Part shown: piece after piece, positions 25,716-34,212 of the stretch | How positions within the stretch are numbered: the first letter of the stretch is position 1 | Layout of the letters: every line of letters starts with the position of its first letter | Assembly (NCBI GenBank): GCA_023473795.1 | Contig: JAMCYS010000088.1 | Location: forward strand, 1-52,847 | Direction of reading: 5' to 3' | Length of the DNA stretch: 52,847 nucleotides | Origin: Chloroflexota bacterium | GTDB lineage: Bacteria > Chloroflexota > UBA6077 > FW602-bin22 > JAMCYS01 | Position numbers and translations under genes: made by a program | Notes under the pieces: model-generated | Told to the model about the DNA's origin: nothing | The model's database searches: none | The model's input: the letters and a program-made list of their open reading frames with translations, nothing else

Positions 25716-26627
25716 CTAGTCCAGGCTCGCCCGTCGCGGGTCGAGCACGTCGCGCAACGCATCAGAGAGAAAGTTCAGACTAATCAGCAAGATGGCCAGC
25801 GCCAGGCCTGGAAAGATGCCGAACCAGGGGGAGATCCGCAGAAAGCCCTGCGCCTTGCTGAGCATGCTGCCCCACGAGGGTTCTGGCGGTTGCGCCCCCA
25901 GCCCCAGGAACGAAAGCGAGGCTTCCAGCAGCGCCGCGAACGCCATCGCCAGCGCCAGCTGCACCAGCAGCGGCGGGATACAGTTGGGGAAGATGTGGCG
26001 AAAAGCGATACGCCAGTCGCTCGCCCCCAGCGTGCGCGCCGCCGTCACGTAGTCCTTCTCCTTCTCGGCTAGTACGCCGGCCCGCGTGAGGCGCGAGAAG
26101 GTGGGGATGTTGTTGATGCCCACCGCCACCGCCGCCGTCACCACGCCGGGACCCATAATCGCCGCCAGCACCACCCCCAGCAGGATCGTGGGAAAGGCGA
26201 GCAGCGTATCCCACACACGCATGATCACCGCGTCCAAGTTCTTGCCCCAGTATCCCGCCACGACGCCCGTGACCGTGCCCACTGCGCCGCCCAGTACCAC
26301 GCTGATTAACCCCACCGAGAGCGAGATGCGCGCGCCATAGATGATGCGAGAGAGAAGGTCTCGCCCCAGCTCGTCGGTGCCCAGCCAGTAGACCGGCCCG
26401 GGAGGCAGCAGCCGGTCGCGGGCGTGCTGCGCCAGCGGATCGAAGGGCGCCAGCCAATCGGCCCCCAGAGCGGCGATCAGCAAGATCGACAGCCCCGCCA
26501 GGCCGATGACCCCTGCCCGGTTGCGCAACAGCCGCTTGCCCGCCGCTACCCAGGGGCTATCCGCCTTGCGCTCGGGCAGAAACCCGTGCGTCTGGTCCCC
26601 CGGCACCTGTATCCCGGCCGTGCTCAT
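25716..26627 (-). CDS. Peptide-type ABC permease, DppC-like (system C)
   Basis: 303 residues. A 30-residue cytosolic N-terminus precedes the first helix. The sequence then shows WLGTDELGRDLLSRIIYGARISL, EAA loop EKEKDYVTAARTLGA, EASLSFLGLGAQPPEPSWGSML split over the late helices, and the ending DVLDPRRASLD. It belongs to a different DppC subfamily from systems A and B and closely matches systems D and E (EASLSFLGLGAQPPEPSW is common to all three). ATG 26627 lies 9 bases after DppB; AAGG is the only ribosome-site match. Confidence 0.92.
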   Translation of the reverse strand: MSTAGIQVPGDQTHGFLPERKADSPWVAAGKRLLRNRAGVIGLAGLSILLIAALGADWLAPFDPLAQHARDRLLPPGPVYWLGTDELGRDLLSRIIYGARISLSVGLISVVLGGAVGTVTGVVAGYWGKNLDAVIMRVWDTLLAFPTILLGVVLAAIMGPGVVTAAVAVGINNIPTFSRLTRAGVLAEKEKDYVTAARTLGASDWRIAFRHIFPNCIPPLLVQLALAMAFAALLEASLSFLGLGAQPPEPSWGSMLSKAQGFLRISPWFGIFPGLALAILLISLNFLSDALRDVLDPRRASLD

Positions 26628-26636
26628 CGTCAGTCG

Positions 26637-27590
26637 CTACCTTCCCCTCGCCAGCCTTATGCGTGGGTCGAGAAAGCCATACATCAGGTCGGTAAGCAGA
26701 TTGATCAACACGAAGACGGCCACCAGCAACAGCAGCACGCCCTGCACGATGGCGTAGTCACGTTGGCCAACCGACTGGATAATCAGGCGCCCCACTCCCG
26801 GCCAGGCGAAGATCTGTTCGGCAATCACGGCCCCGGCCAGCAGACGCCCGAACTCCAGGCCCACTATGGTCACCACCGGGATGAGCGCGCAGCGCAGGGC
26901 GTGGCGCAGTACCACGGCACTCTCGGTCAGGCCCTTGGCCCGCGCCGTGCGCACGTAGTCCTCGGGAAGCACCTCCAGCATCGCCGTGCGCGTGAAGCGG
27001 ATGAAGATGCCCGAGGCGCGTATCGACAGGGTCAGCACCGGCATTAGCAGGTACTTGATCGCCTCCAGTGGGTTTTCCGTGAAAGGTACCCGCCCGCCCG
27101 GCGGCAGCCAGTTCAGCATCACCACGAAGACAATGATCAGCAGCAACCCGAGCCAGAAGTTGGGAATGCCCAGCACGATGGAGGTATAGGCAGTCACCGC
27201 CAGATCGAGCCCCGAGCCCCTGCGCAGCGCGGCTGTCACGCCGAGCGGGATGCCGACCACCAGCGCCAGCAGGAGCGCGCCTACGGCCAGTTCTGCCGTC
27301 GCCGGCAGCTTCTGCGAGAGTATGGTTGCCACCGACTGGCCGGAGATGACCGACTCGCCCAAGTCACCCTGGAGCACCCGGCCGAGCCAGACTACGTACT
27401 GCATGGGCAGCGGCTGGTCGAGCCCCAGGCGCACGCGCACCTCCTGGATACGCTCGGGGCTTGCGTCTTCGCCAGCGAGCACCTGGGCCGGGTCGCCCGG
27501 AATCAGGCGCATCAGACCAAAGATGACTATCGATGCCAGCAAGAGAACTGGCACCAGCTGGAGCAAACGTCGGGCAATGTAGCTAGCCAA
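26637..27590 (-). CDS. Peptide-type ABC permease, DppB-like (system C), TTG start
   Basis: 317 residues. The TTG start (27590) is preceded by GAGGTAGGA and lies two bases after the regulator's TAG, so it is probably translated by coupling. Features are YIARRLLQLVPVLLLAS, RLIPGDPAQVLAG, GLDQPLPMQY, EAA loop TARAKGLTE and ending YGFLDPRIRLARGR. It is first of the structural genes in operon C, directly downstream of the FCD regulator, which argues that the regulator senses something related to the transported solute. Confidence 0.92.
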   Translation of the reverse strand: MASYIARRLLQLVPVLLLASIVIFGLMRLIPGDPAQVLAGEDASPERIQEVRVRLGLDQPLPMQYVVWLGRVLQGDLGESVISGQSVATILSQKLPATAELAVGALLLALVVGIPLGVTAALRRGSGLDLAVTAYTSIVLGIPNFWLGLLLIIVFVVMLNWLPPGGRVPFTENPLEAIKYLLMPVLTLSIRASGIFIRFTRTAMLEVLPEDYVRTARAKGLTESAVVLRHALRCALIPVVTIVGLEFGRLLAGAVIAEQIFAWPGVGRLIIQSVGQRDYAIVQGVLLLLVAVFVLINLLTDLMYGFLDPRIRLARGR

Positions 27591-27592
27591 TC

Positions 27593-28429
27593 CTACCTCG
27601 GCGATGAAGGAACGGCGGTCAGGTTCTCGCCCGCGCCTAGGGTGGCGATGTATTCTTCCAGCATCCGTTCGGTACGAAGGTGGTGCGCTTCCATCCTCTG
27701 CTGGGCGGCGAAGGCATCCCCGGCGGCGATAGCGGCGAGGATGCCCTCGTGCTCGTCCAGCGAGACCGCTAGGTTCAGCGCTTCGATTTCGGGCGGCATA
27801 CGCAGGTGGCGCGGGTTCTTCACCAGGAAGCGCAACACCGAGTGCAACATGCGACTACCAGAAAACTCGGCGATCTTGAGGTGGAACAGCCGGTTGTTCT
27901 CCAGAGGGTGCTCGCCCGCCGCCATCTGGGCTCGCGCCTGTCCGAGCATGCCTCTCAGCTCCTCGACCTGCTCCTTGCCGACCCTAGTTGCCGCCAGCAG
28001 GGCGGTATGGCCCTCGATGGCCTGGCGCACGCGCAGGGCGTCGAGGACTTCCGGCACGCTGCGCACGCGCATTGCCTCCAGCAGCTCCCGCTCATGTTTC
28101 TCTGAGCTCACCCGCAACTGCAGCTCGAGCAGGCGCTCTTCGCCCAGCGGCGTCAGCCGCCGGCCCTGTTTGGGGCCGTCGGTGAAGGTGTAGCTCAGCT
28201 GGTCCAGACGGTTGAGCAGGCGACCGATAGTGGTTTGGCTAAGGGTGTAGCCCTGCTTGAGCAGCAGCCCCTGCAAACGCACGCTGCCCAGAGCGCCGTC
28301 GCTCTCCGCGATGGCGCGGAGAACCCGCCACTCCAGCAGGCGTTCGACCTGGCTATGCTCCGCCGCGCTGTCGGCGGCCGTCCCGGCTACCATAAGCATC
28401 ATCATCACCACCGATGGTGAAGATAGCAT
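27593..28429 (-). CDS. Transcription regulator: NrpR/RNase R-type winged helix plus FCD domain
   Basis: Up to 278 residues. About 30-100 resembles the HTH_12 winged helix (LLLKQGYTLSQTTIGRLLNRLD, then GRRLTPLGEERL) rather than the usual GntR domain. About 115-250 is an all-helical FCD ligand domain with RQAIEGHTALLAA, a FHLKIAEFSG stretch, and HEGILAAIAAGD, giving likely metal-binding His and Asp positions. The given end uses ATG 28429, which has GAGGG. However, a promoter -10 lies at 28420-28425, so if that promoter is used, translation must begin at one of the ATGs at 28405-28393. It heads operon C and probably controls it, itself and operon D. Confidence 0.85.
   Translation of the reverse strand: MLSSPSVVMMMLMVAGTAADSAAEHSQVERLLEWRVLRAIAESDGALGSVRLQGLLLKQGYTLSQTTIGRLLNRLDQLSYTFTDGPKQGRRLTPLGEERLLELQLRVSSEKHERELLEAMRVRSVPEVLDALRVRQAIEGHTALLAATRVGKEQVEELRGMLGQARAQMAAGEHPLENNRLFHLKIAEFSGSRMLHSVLRFLVKNPRHLRMPPEIEALNLAVSLDEHEGILAAIAAGDAFAAQQRMEAHHLRTERMLEEYIATLGAGENLTAVPSSPR
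28396..28428 (-). promoter_or_regulatory. Candidate operator shared with operon D (copy 1)
   Basis: A 33-base segment matching 35353-35385 at 27 positions, including the -10. Its core on the plus strand is CATC-ACCACC-GATG (28403-28416), a short inverted repeat lying over the expected transcription start. Confidence 0.55.
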
Positions 28430-28448
28430 CGATCCCTCGCCCTGTCAA
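28420..28448 (-). promoter_or_regulatory. Promoter of operon C
   Basis: TTGACA (28443-28448), 17-base spacer ending in TGC, then TATCTT (28420-28425). The same layout occurs at 35377-35405 and 52652-52680. Confidence 0.6.
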
Positions 28449-28497
28449 TAGGCAGACGCCAGCGCCGCCGAGATAGGGCTAAGGGTAAGTGATGAGT

Positions 28498-28543
28498 AAT
28501 GAGTGATGGGTGGAAACGGCCTTCCGGGCATTCATCACTCATT
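28498..28543. repeat. AATGAGTGATG hairpin
   Basis: AATGAGTGATG (28498-28508) and CATCACTCATT (28533-28543), perfect 11-base arms, with extra GTGATGAGT units beside it. It follows the SDR stop at 28553 on the minus strand. A sister element is at 35417-35475. Possibly a terminator for operon D. Confidence 0.5.
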
Positions 28544-28552
28544 GCTTCCTCG

Positions 28553-29335
28553 TTACCACGTCAGCCAGCCGCCGTCCACCACCATCGTCTGCCCCGTCAT
28601 AAAGTCCGAGGCAGGAGCGGCCATGTAAACCACCGCCCCCACCAGGTCTTCCGGCTCGCCGAGACGGTGGAACGGTATGCGGTCGACTATCGTCTGCCGC
28701 AGTTCAAGGTTGCTCAGGGCCTTGGCGCTGATGGCGGTCGGCGTGAACGTCGGCGCCAGAGCGTTGACGTTGATGCGGTACTTCGCCCACTCCTGGCCCA
28801 GCGCCCGGGTCATATTCACAATACCGCCCTTGCTGGCGCAGTAGGGTACGCGTTCTTCCAGACCCACCAACCCCATATGCGAGGTAATGGTGATGATCTT
28901 ACCCGGCGTGCCCTGCCTCACCATCCGCGCCGCCGCGGCCTTGGCAAAGAAGAAGGCGCCCTTGAGGTTGATATCGTTGATCCGGTCCCACAGCTCCTCG
29001 CTCATCTCTAGCGAGGGGCAGCGCTGGTTGATGCCCACGCCGTTCAGCAGCACGTCCACTCTGCCGAGCCGCTCCACGGCGAGGGCCACCACCTTCTCGC
29101 AAGCGGCGGGCACCGTCACGTCCACCTGCACAGCCGTGGCCTGCCGGCCGGCTGCCCGGATCTTCTCGGCGACTTCCTCGGCCGCCGTCATATTCACGTC
29201 GGCCACCACCACCGCCGCGCCGGCCTCGGAGAGGCCCCAGGCCAGCGCCTGGCCCAGGCCGCCCGCACCGGCGTTTATCGCCACCTTACCGTCCAGGCGC
29301 ATCATAGTGTCGAATCGCCAGGTTTGTTCGGCCAT
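28553..29335 (-). CDS. SDR-family oxidoreductase (tandem copy 2)
   Basis: 260 residues of a classical SDR. The nucleotide loop is NAGAGGLGQ (near 21-29), acidic Asp for NAD(H) preference in VVVADVN, NGVG instead of NNAG, ITSHMG serine region, YCASK catalytic Tyr and Lys, and the C-terminal FMTGQTMVVDGGWLTW. It reduces or oxidises an alcohol/ketone. It is a close paralogue of the next gene upstream (29388-30176): both end in DGGWLTW and share the unusual MMRL-G-K entry. ATG with GAGG. Last gene of operon D. Substrate unknown. Confidence 0.92.
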   Translation of the reverse strand: MAEQTWRFDTMMRLDGKVAINAGAGGLGQALAWGLSEAGAAVVVADVNMTAAEEVAEKIRAAGRQATAVQVDVTVPAACEKVVALAVERLGRVDVLLNGVGINQRCPSLEMSEELWDRINDINLKGAFFFAKAAAARMVRQGTPGKIITITSHMGLVGLEERVPYCASKGGIVNMTRALGQEWAKYRINVNALAPTFTPTAISAKALSNLELRQTIVDRIPFHRLGEPEDLVGAVVYMAAPASDFMTGQTMVVDGGWLTW

Positions 29336-29387
29336 CGCTAAACCTCGAACGGGACTGCCCTCTCCCAGCGGGGAGAGGGTAATTCGC

Positions 29388-30176
29388 CTACCACGTCAGC
29401 CAGCCGCCGTCCACCACCATAGTCTGCCCGGTCACGAAGTCGGAGGCCGGCGCGGCCATGTAGATCACCGCCCCCACCAGGTCCTCTGCTCTGCCCAGCC
29501 GCTTGATGGGGAAGCGCTCCATCAGCTTGGCGTAGAACACCGGGTCGTCCATGGTCTCGGCGTTGATCGCCGTGCGGGTGAAGCAGGGGGCCAGAGCGTT
29601 GACGTTGATCTTGTGCTGGGCCCACTCGTGCGCCAGCGAGCGCGTCATGTTGATGATCGCCGCCTTGCTGGCACTGTAGGAGGTGCGCTCCTCCATGCCG
29701 ACGATGCCCAGGTGCGAGGCGATGGTGATGATTTTGCCGCCCGTGCCCTGTTTGACGTACTGCCTGGCCGCGGCCTGAGCGAAGAAGAAGCCACCCTTGG
29801 TGTTGATGCTGTGCAGCCTATCCCACTGGGCCTCGGTCACTTGCAACGAGGGCCCGCGGATGTTGATGCCCACGCCGTTGAACAGCACGTCCAAGTGGCC
29901 GAACTTCTCGGCGGCGAAGGCCACTACCTTCTGGCACTCCTCCGGCTGGGAGACGTCCAGCCGGATCGGCCACGCTTCCCGGCCCAGGGTACGAATCTTC
30001 TCGGCGGCTTCTTCGGCCGCCGCCAGGTTGAGATCGGCCACCACCAGGTCGGCGCCGGCATCGGCCAGGCCCAAGGCTATGGCTTGTCCCAGCCCACCCA
30101 CGCCCGCGGCGATAATCTTCTTGCCGTTCAGGCGCATCATCTGATCGAAGCGCCAAGCGCTCGCGGGTTCGCTCAC
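29388..30176 (-). CDS. SDR-family oxidoreductase (tandem copy 1), GTG start
   Basis: 262 residues. The nucleotide loop is AAGVGGLGQ, with Asp in LVVADLN, NGVG, ITIASHLG, catalytic YSASK written as SYSASK, and ending FVTGQTMVVDGGWLTW. GTG start with GGAGGG five to six bases upstream. It lies 144 bases after the system D binding protein, past a strong hairpin, and 52 bases before its paralogue. Two nearly parallel dehydrogenases in one operon suggest stereoisomeric or successive substrates, or recent duplication. They accompany a beta-hydroxyacid dehydrogenase in the same unit. Confidence 0.92.
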   Translation of the reverse strand: MSEPASAWRFDQMMRLNGKKIIAAGVGGLGQAIALGLADAGADLVVADLNLAAAEEAAEKIRTLGREAWPIRLDVSQPEECQKVVAFAAEKFGHLDVLFNGVGINIRGPSLQVTEAQWDRLHSINTKGGFFFAQAAARQYVKQGTGGKIITIASHLGIVGMEERTSYSASKAAIINMTRSLAHEWAQHKINVNALAPCFTRTAINAETMDDPVFYAKLMERFPIKRLGRAEDLVGAVIYMAAPASDFVTGQTMVVDGGWLTW

Positions 30177-30276
30177 GCAATCCCTCCTAACGCGGGCACG
30201 GACGGTTCCCGGGTCGGCGAAGACCGACTAGAGCGGGACGCACGTCCGCGCCGCGGTATCTTGCTCAGTCAGGATT

Positions 30277-30310
30277 GCCCCGGCCCTGCGCTTGCAGGCA
30301 GGGCCGGGGC
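30277..30310 (-). terminator. Perfect hairpin after the system D binding protein
   Basis: GCCCCGGCCCTGC (30277-30289) and GCAGGGCCGGGGC (30298-30310) around 8 bases, starting ten bases after the stop at 30321. No T tract, so probably an attenuator or 3' protection before the SDR genes. Confidence 0.6.
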
Positions 30311-30320
30311 CGTGCTGGCC

Positions 30321-32015
30321 CTACTTGTTGAGCCAGGTCTGCGAGAGATCGGTGTTGTAGTCGACGTCCGCGTCCGCGCCGACGACATAGTTCTGGAACA
30401 CAAAGAACTCGGGGTTGTACATAAGCGGCAGGCAGAACGACTCGTCGAGGATGTACTCGGCAAGAGTGCGGTACTTCGGCTTGCGCGCGGCCATGTCGTA
30501 GCTGGAACCGGCGTCCGTGTAAAGGTCGATGTACTTCTGGTCGCCGAAACGGGTCATGCCGACGTTGGGCGTCCACGCCAAGGCGCCGCCGATCAGGGTA
30601 TCCGGGTCATAGTTGGCGCGCGCGTAGGCGTGTACCGCGGTCTCGAAGCCCTCGTTGAGATGGCGCTGGTTGTAGGACGCCTGGTCAACCTCATCGATCT
30701 TAGCCCGGATGCCGATCTTGGCCAGATCCTGCTGGTAGAGCACGGCGATGTCGGAGTACTCCGACTGCCGCTGGCGGCTGGTGAGGATCGTGGTGTCGAG
30801 GCCGTTGGGGAAGCCGGCCTGTGCCATCAGCGCCTTGGCCTTATCGACGTTCGGGACAATCGACTTGGCCAGGTCGGCGAAATAGGCCTGCGATTGGGCC
30901 GGCCAGGGGAGGCACTGCCATTGGCCCTGGCTCAGCATCACCGTCTTCCAATACTGTTCGCGGTTGATGATGTTGTTGACGGCCTGCCGCACCAGCTTGT
31001 TGGTGAAGGGCCCCTTCTTGGTGAAGAGCAGGATGTCGAAGAGCGTGCGCGTTTGCCCCTGGAAGGTGCCATACTTGGTGTCCTTCTGCAAACGGACGAC
31101 GTCGGTCAGCGCCGGCCGCAGGATGAAGTCGAGCGCTCCGGCCTCCAGCTGGGTCACCATGGACGTGACGTCAGCCATGTTGTTGATGCGTATTTCGTCG
31201 AGATAGGGCAGCGCGCCGCCGGCGGCGTCCTTGCGCCAATAGTTGGGGTTCTTCTTGAGAGTGGCGTGGTCGCCGGGCACGAACTCGCTGAAAATGAAGG
31301 GGCCGGTGCCCACGCTCTTCTTGACGAAGTCCTTCTGGTCGATGCTCTCTTTGTTGACGATGTGCAGCTTCGACATCAGGTCGTAGACGCCCGGATAGGG
31401 GGCCTTGAAGCTCCACTTGACGGTGTACGCATCGGGCGCCTCGGCCTTCACGACTTTGTTCGCCATGAAGGCGTACAGAGCGGCGACCTTGGGATCCTGC
31501 GGCCGCGAGAGCGAGAAGTTGACGTCGTCGGCCGTCATTTCCCGGCCGTTGTGGAACTTGACGCCCTTACGCAGGTTGAAGGTCACGCTCAGCCCGTCCT
31601 GGGCGATCTGCCACTTCTCGGCTAGCCAGGGCTGGGGCTCCATTTTCTTGCTGTACAGAATCGGCGTATCATAGATGTTCATCAAGAAGGGGAACATACC
31701 CGGGTTTTGTATGGTGGGCTCAAACATGTTGTCTTCGCCGAGCTGGCCGACCTTGAGCGTGCCGCCCTTCTTGATCGTCGCCGCGGGGGCTGTGGTGGCC
31801 GCGGGCTTGGGGGCCTGGGTCGCCGCCGGAGCGGCCGGGGCGGTGGTTGCCGCCGGCTTCGGGGCCTCGGTCGCCTTCGGCGCCGCCGGGGCCTGGGTCG
31901 CCGCCGGGGCGGCCGGCTGCGAGCAAGCCGCGAGCAGGCCTGCCCCGCCCGTCAGAGCCAGGAACTGCAACGCCGAGCGCCTAGTAACACGTTTGGACAG
32001 GGGATTGTCTGCCAC
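30321..32015 (-). CDS. Family-5 ABC substrate-binding lipoprotein (system D), GTG start
   Basis: 564 residues from GTG 32015, which has GGAGG six bases upstream; the frame is open to another GTG at 32027. Arg pair in TRRSALQF (11-18), a weaker twin-arginine motif without the usual Phe-Leu, then lipobox LLAAC with Cys31 and a linker rich in Ala, Pro and Thr to about 85. Body features are KFHNGREM, GTGPFIFSEF and VRQAVNNIINREQY. It ends QTWLNK. It follows the beta-hydroxyacid dehydrogenase in operon D and probably serves DppB/DppC at 34213 and 33279. Confidence 0.9.
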   Translation of the reverse strand: MADNPLSKRVTRRSALQFLALTGGAGLLAACSQPAAPAATQAPAAPKATEAPKPAATTAPAAPAATQAPKPAATTAPAATIKKGGTLKVGQLGEDNMFEPTIQNPGMFPFLMNIYDTPILYSKKMEPQPWLAEKWQIAQDGLSVTFNLRKGVKFHNGREMTADDVNFSLSRPQDPKVAALYAFMANKVVKAEAPDAYTVKWSFKAPYPGVYDLMSKLHIVNKESIDQKDFVKKSVGTGPFIFSEFVPGDHATLKKNPNYWRKDAAGGALPYLDEIRINNMADVTSMVTQLEAGALDFILRPALTDVVRLQKDTKYGTFQGQTRTLFDILLFTKKGPFTNKLVRQAVNNIINREQYWKTVMLSQGQWQCLPWPAQSQAYFADLAKSIVPNVDKAKALMAQAGFPNGLDTTILTSRQRQSEYSDIAVLYQQDLAKIGIRAKIDEVDQASYNQRHLNEGFETAVHAYARANYDPDTLIGGALAWTPNVGMTRFGDQKYIDLYTDAGSSYDMAARKPKYRTLAEYILDESFCLPLMYNPEFFVFQNYVVGADADVDYNTDLSQTWLNK

Positions 32016-32139
32016 TTCTTCCTCCACATTCTTCTGACATCGCTCACTGAGAATCCGCTAGAAGACTACTCGCCTGGCCACGTCACCGGGCGCGTGACGT
32101 GGCCGCAATCGGACAATTCCTCGGCCGCTCGCCCCCGGC

Positions 32140-33054
32140 CTACTTCTCGCCCCCTTCCTTGTAGCGAGCTTCGACCCCCGCCACCTGCTCGATGGCCTTG
32201 ATCACAGCTGCTTGATCCTCGTTGGCCAGGCCCTGACCCATGGCCACGGAGTGGATCAAGTGCGACGCGTTGCCGATCGGCAGCGGCACGCCCACCTGCA
32301 TGGCGTACTTGACGGCAATGCCGATGTCCTTGTGGGCCAGAGCCAGCCGGAAGCGCGGCTTGAAGTTCCGATTGAGCTGGAGCTCGCGGGTGGTCATGTG
32401 CAAATGGCGGCTGTCCGCCGCGGTCGTCCCCATGACGCTCGTCAGCACGTCCAGGTCGAGGCCCATCTTCTGGCCCAGCACCATGGCCTCGGCGTTCAGG
32501 GCATTGATGGTGGTGGAGACCAGATTGTTGATCATCTTGGTCGCCACCCCAGAGCCCAGCGGACCGCAGTAGAACTGACGCGCGCCGAGCGACTTCAAAA
32601 CGTCCTGGCACGTTTCGATTACTGCCGGGTCGCCACCCAGCATCAGAGTCAACTGGCCGGCGGCGGCCGCGTCCGGGCCTGGTCCTACCGGCGAGTCGAT
32701 CATTTTGGCGCCCTTGGCGGCCAGCGCCTCGCCCACCTTCTTTGTCGTGCCCGGGTCGATGCTGGAGAGGTCGATGTAGACGGCGCCCGCCTTGATGCCC
32801 TCGATGATGCCGTTGGGGCCTAGGGCCGCCGACTCGACGTCAGCCGGCATCGGCAGGCTGGAGCACACCACTGCCACGCCCTCCGCCGCCTCGCGCGGCG
32901 ACAGCGCCTCGGTAGCGCCCATCGCCACGTACTTGGCCCGGGCCTGCGGATACAGGTCGTAAACCTTCACCGGGAAACCGTTGCGCAGCAGCGACGTGAC
33001 CATGCCGCCGCCCATCGCGCCCAGACCGACGAAGCCGATTTGACGATTAGCCAA
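32140..33054 (-). CDS. Beta-hydroxyacid dehydrogenase (3-hydroxyisobutyrate dehydrogenase family), TTG start
   Basis: 304 residues. The N-terminal Rossmann loop is GLGAMG (10-15), with the catalytic Lys172 in GVATKMINN and a C-terminal AHKDIGIAVKYA helix typical of the family. The substrate motif usually written PVSGG reads PVGPG, which hints at an altered substrate. It oxidises beta-hydroxy acids such as 3-hydroxyisobutyrate, tartronate semialdehyde-type or sulfolactaldehyde-type compounds with NAD(P). The TTG start has AAGGAGG nine bases upstream. It lies between DppC and the binding protein of operon D. A C-terminal fragment of a homologue is at 44772. Confidence 0.9.
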   Translation of the reverse strand: MANRQIGFVGLGAMGGGMVTSLLRNGFPVKVYDLYPQARAKYVAMGATEALSPREAAEGVAVVCSSLPMPADVESAALGPNGIIEGIKAGAVYIDLSSIDPGTTKKVGEALAAKGAKMIDSPVGPGPDAAAAGQLTLMLGGDPAVIETCQDVLKSLGARQFYCGPLGSGVATKMINNLVSTTINALNAEAMVLGQKMGLDLDVLTSVMGTTAADSRHLHMTTRELQLNRNFKPRFRLALAHKDIGIAVKYAMQVGVPLPIGNASHLIHSVAMGQGLANEDQAAVIKAIEQVAGVEARYKEGGEK

Positions 33055-33090
33055 TAGAAGAGCCTCCTTTGTAGTTCCCTATCCATCTCT

Positions 33091-33115
33091 CTGGCCCGAA
33101 GGCCAGAAGGTAGGT
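33091..33115. repeat. Short palindrome with TAGGT flank (copy 2)
   Basis: CTGGCC-cgaa-GGCCAG followed by AAGGTAGGT. The 224-base gap also holds GCGGACT-tc-AGTCCGC (33147-33162) and copy 3. Confidence 0.5.
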
Positions 33116-33176
33116 CCGCGGGGCAACTCGCCCGTTCGTTTGTAGTGCGGACTTCAGTCCGCCCCTGCCTACATCT

Positions 33177-33200
33177 CCGGCATAAATGCCAGAAGTAGGT
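33177..33200. repeat. Short palindrome with TAGGT flank (copy 3)
   Basis: GGCAT-aa-ATGCC followed by AGAAGTAGGT. 21 of 22 bases (33179-33200) match 19386-19407. Confidence 0.55.
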
Positions 33201-33278
33201 CCCACTCGCTAAAGCCTTCCCGGCTGAGAGCCTACCCCCGTCTATCAAGCCGGGGGGCGAAACTCCTAGCTCAGCCTC

Positions 33279-34190
33279 CTAGTGCCCCTTCTGGATCTGC
33301 CGCGGGTCCAACACGTCGCGCAGCGAGTCGGAGAGGGTGTTCAGGCCCGCCAGCAGCATCATCAGGGCGATGCCCGGGAAGATGCCAAAGTGGCCGGCCA
33401 CCCGCAGATACTGCCGGGACTCGTTCAGCATCGAGCCCCAGGAGGGTTCCGGCGGCTGGGCGCCCAGGCCCAGAAACGACAGCGACGCCTCCAACAACAC
33501 GGCCTGGCCCATCGCCACCGTCACCTGCACTAACAAGGGCGAGACGATGTTCGGCATCATGCCGCGGAAGACGATGCGCCAGTCGGAGGCGCCCAGCGCC
33601 CGCGCGGCCGTGACGTAGTCCTTCTCGTTCTCCACCAGGATGCTCGCCCGCGTGATCCGGTAGAAGATAGGCATGTTGATGATGGCCACGGCGAGGGCGG
33701 CGTTGAGCGTGCCGGGGCCCAGGGCAGCGGTCACGGCCACGCCCAGCAGGACCGCCGGGAAGGCCAGAATGGTGTCCCAGATCCTGCTCAGCACCGCCTC
33801 CACGTTGCCGCCCCAGTAACCGCCAATCAGGCCGGTGGTCACCCCTACCAGAACGCCCAGGGCGACGGCGACCAGGCCCACTTCGAGCGAAATGCGCGTA
33901 CCCCAGATGATGCGGCTGAGAATGTCGCGGCCGTACTGGTCGGTGCCCAGGATGAACTGCCCCCCAAGCCCCGTGGGGGCCAGCAACTTCAAGTCCGTGT
34001 GCACCTCCAGTGGGTCGTAGGGCGAGATGAGCGGCGCTATGATCGCCACCAGCACGAGGAACCCGGTCATGCCGACGCCGAAGGCGCCCAAGGGGTTGCG
34101 AATCAACCTGCCGAAGGCCATTTTGAACAGGCTCTCGGGCTGGCGCTGTGCGAGGGGCAACGCGCCGGGTCGGATCGCCGTCTCTGCCAT
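33279..34190 (-). CDS. Peptide-type ABC permease, DppC-like (system D)
   Basis: 303 residues from ATG 34190 with GAGGAACAAGGA; the open frame runs on to 34274 but overlaps DppB. Features are FILGTDQYGRDILSR, EAA loop VENEKDYVTAARALGA, EASLSFLGLG, PPEPSWGSMLNES and ending DVLDPRQIQKGH. It is close to the DppC proteins of systems C and E. Cotranscribed with DppB, 22 bases apart. No ATPase gene lies in operon D. Confidence 0.92.
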   Translation of the reverse strand: MAETAIRPGALPLAQRQPESLFKMAFGRLIRNPLGAFGVGMTGFLVLVAIIAPLISPYDPLEVHTDLKLLAPTGLGGQFILGTDQYGRDILSRIIWGTRISLEVGLVAVALGVLVGVTTGLIGGYWGGNVEAVLSRIWDTILAFPAVLLGVAVTAALGPGTLNAALAVAIINMPIFYRITRASILVENEKDYVTAARALGASDWRIVFRGMMPNIVSPLLVQVTVAMGQAVLLEASLSFLGLGAQPPEPSWGSMLNESRQYLRVAGHFGIFPGIALMMLLAGLNTLSDSLRDVLDPRQIQKGH

Positions 34191-34212
34191 TCCTTGTTCC
34201 TCTCGCCTGCGC

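Noticed and set aside
28498-28543. Riboswitch or tandem-repeat array of the GTGATGAGT units
   Set aside because: The unit is repeated only two or three times per arm and sits after a gene stop rather than in a leader.
28887-31625. 912-codon plus-strand open frame
   Set aside because: It runs antisense across two SDR genes and a receptor, all with clear motifs on the minus strand.
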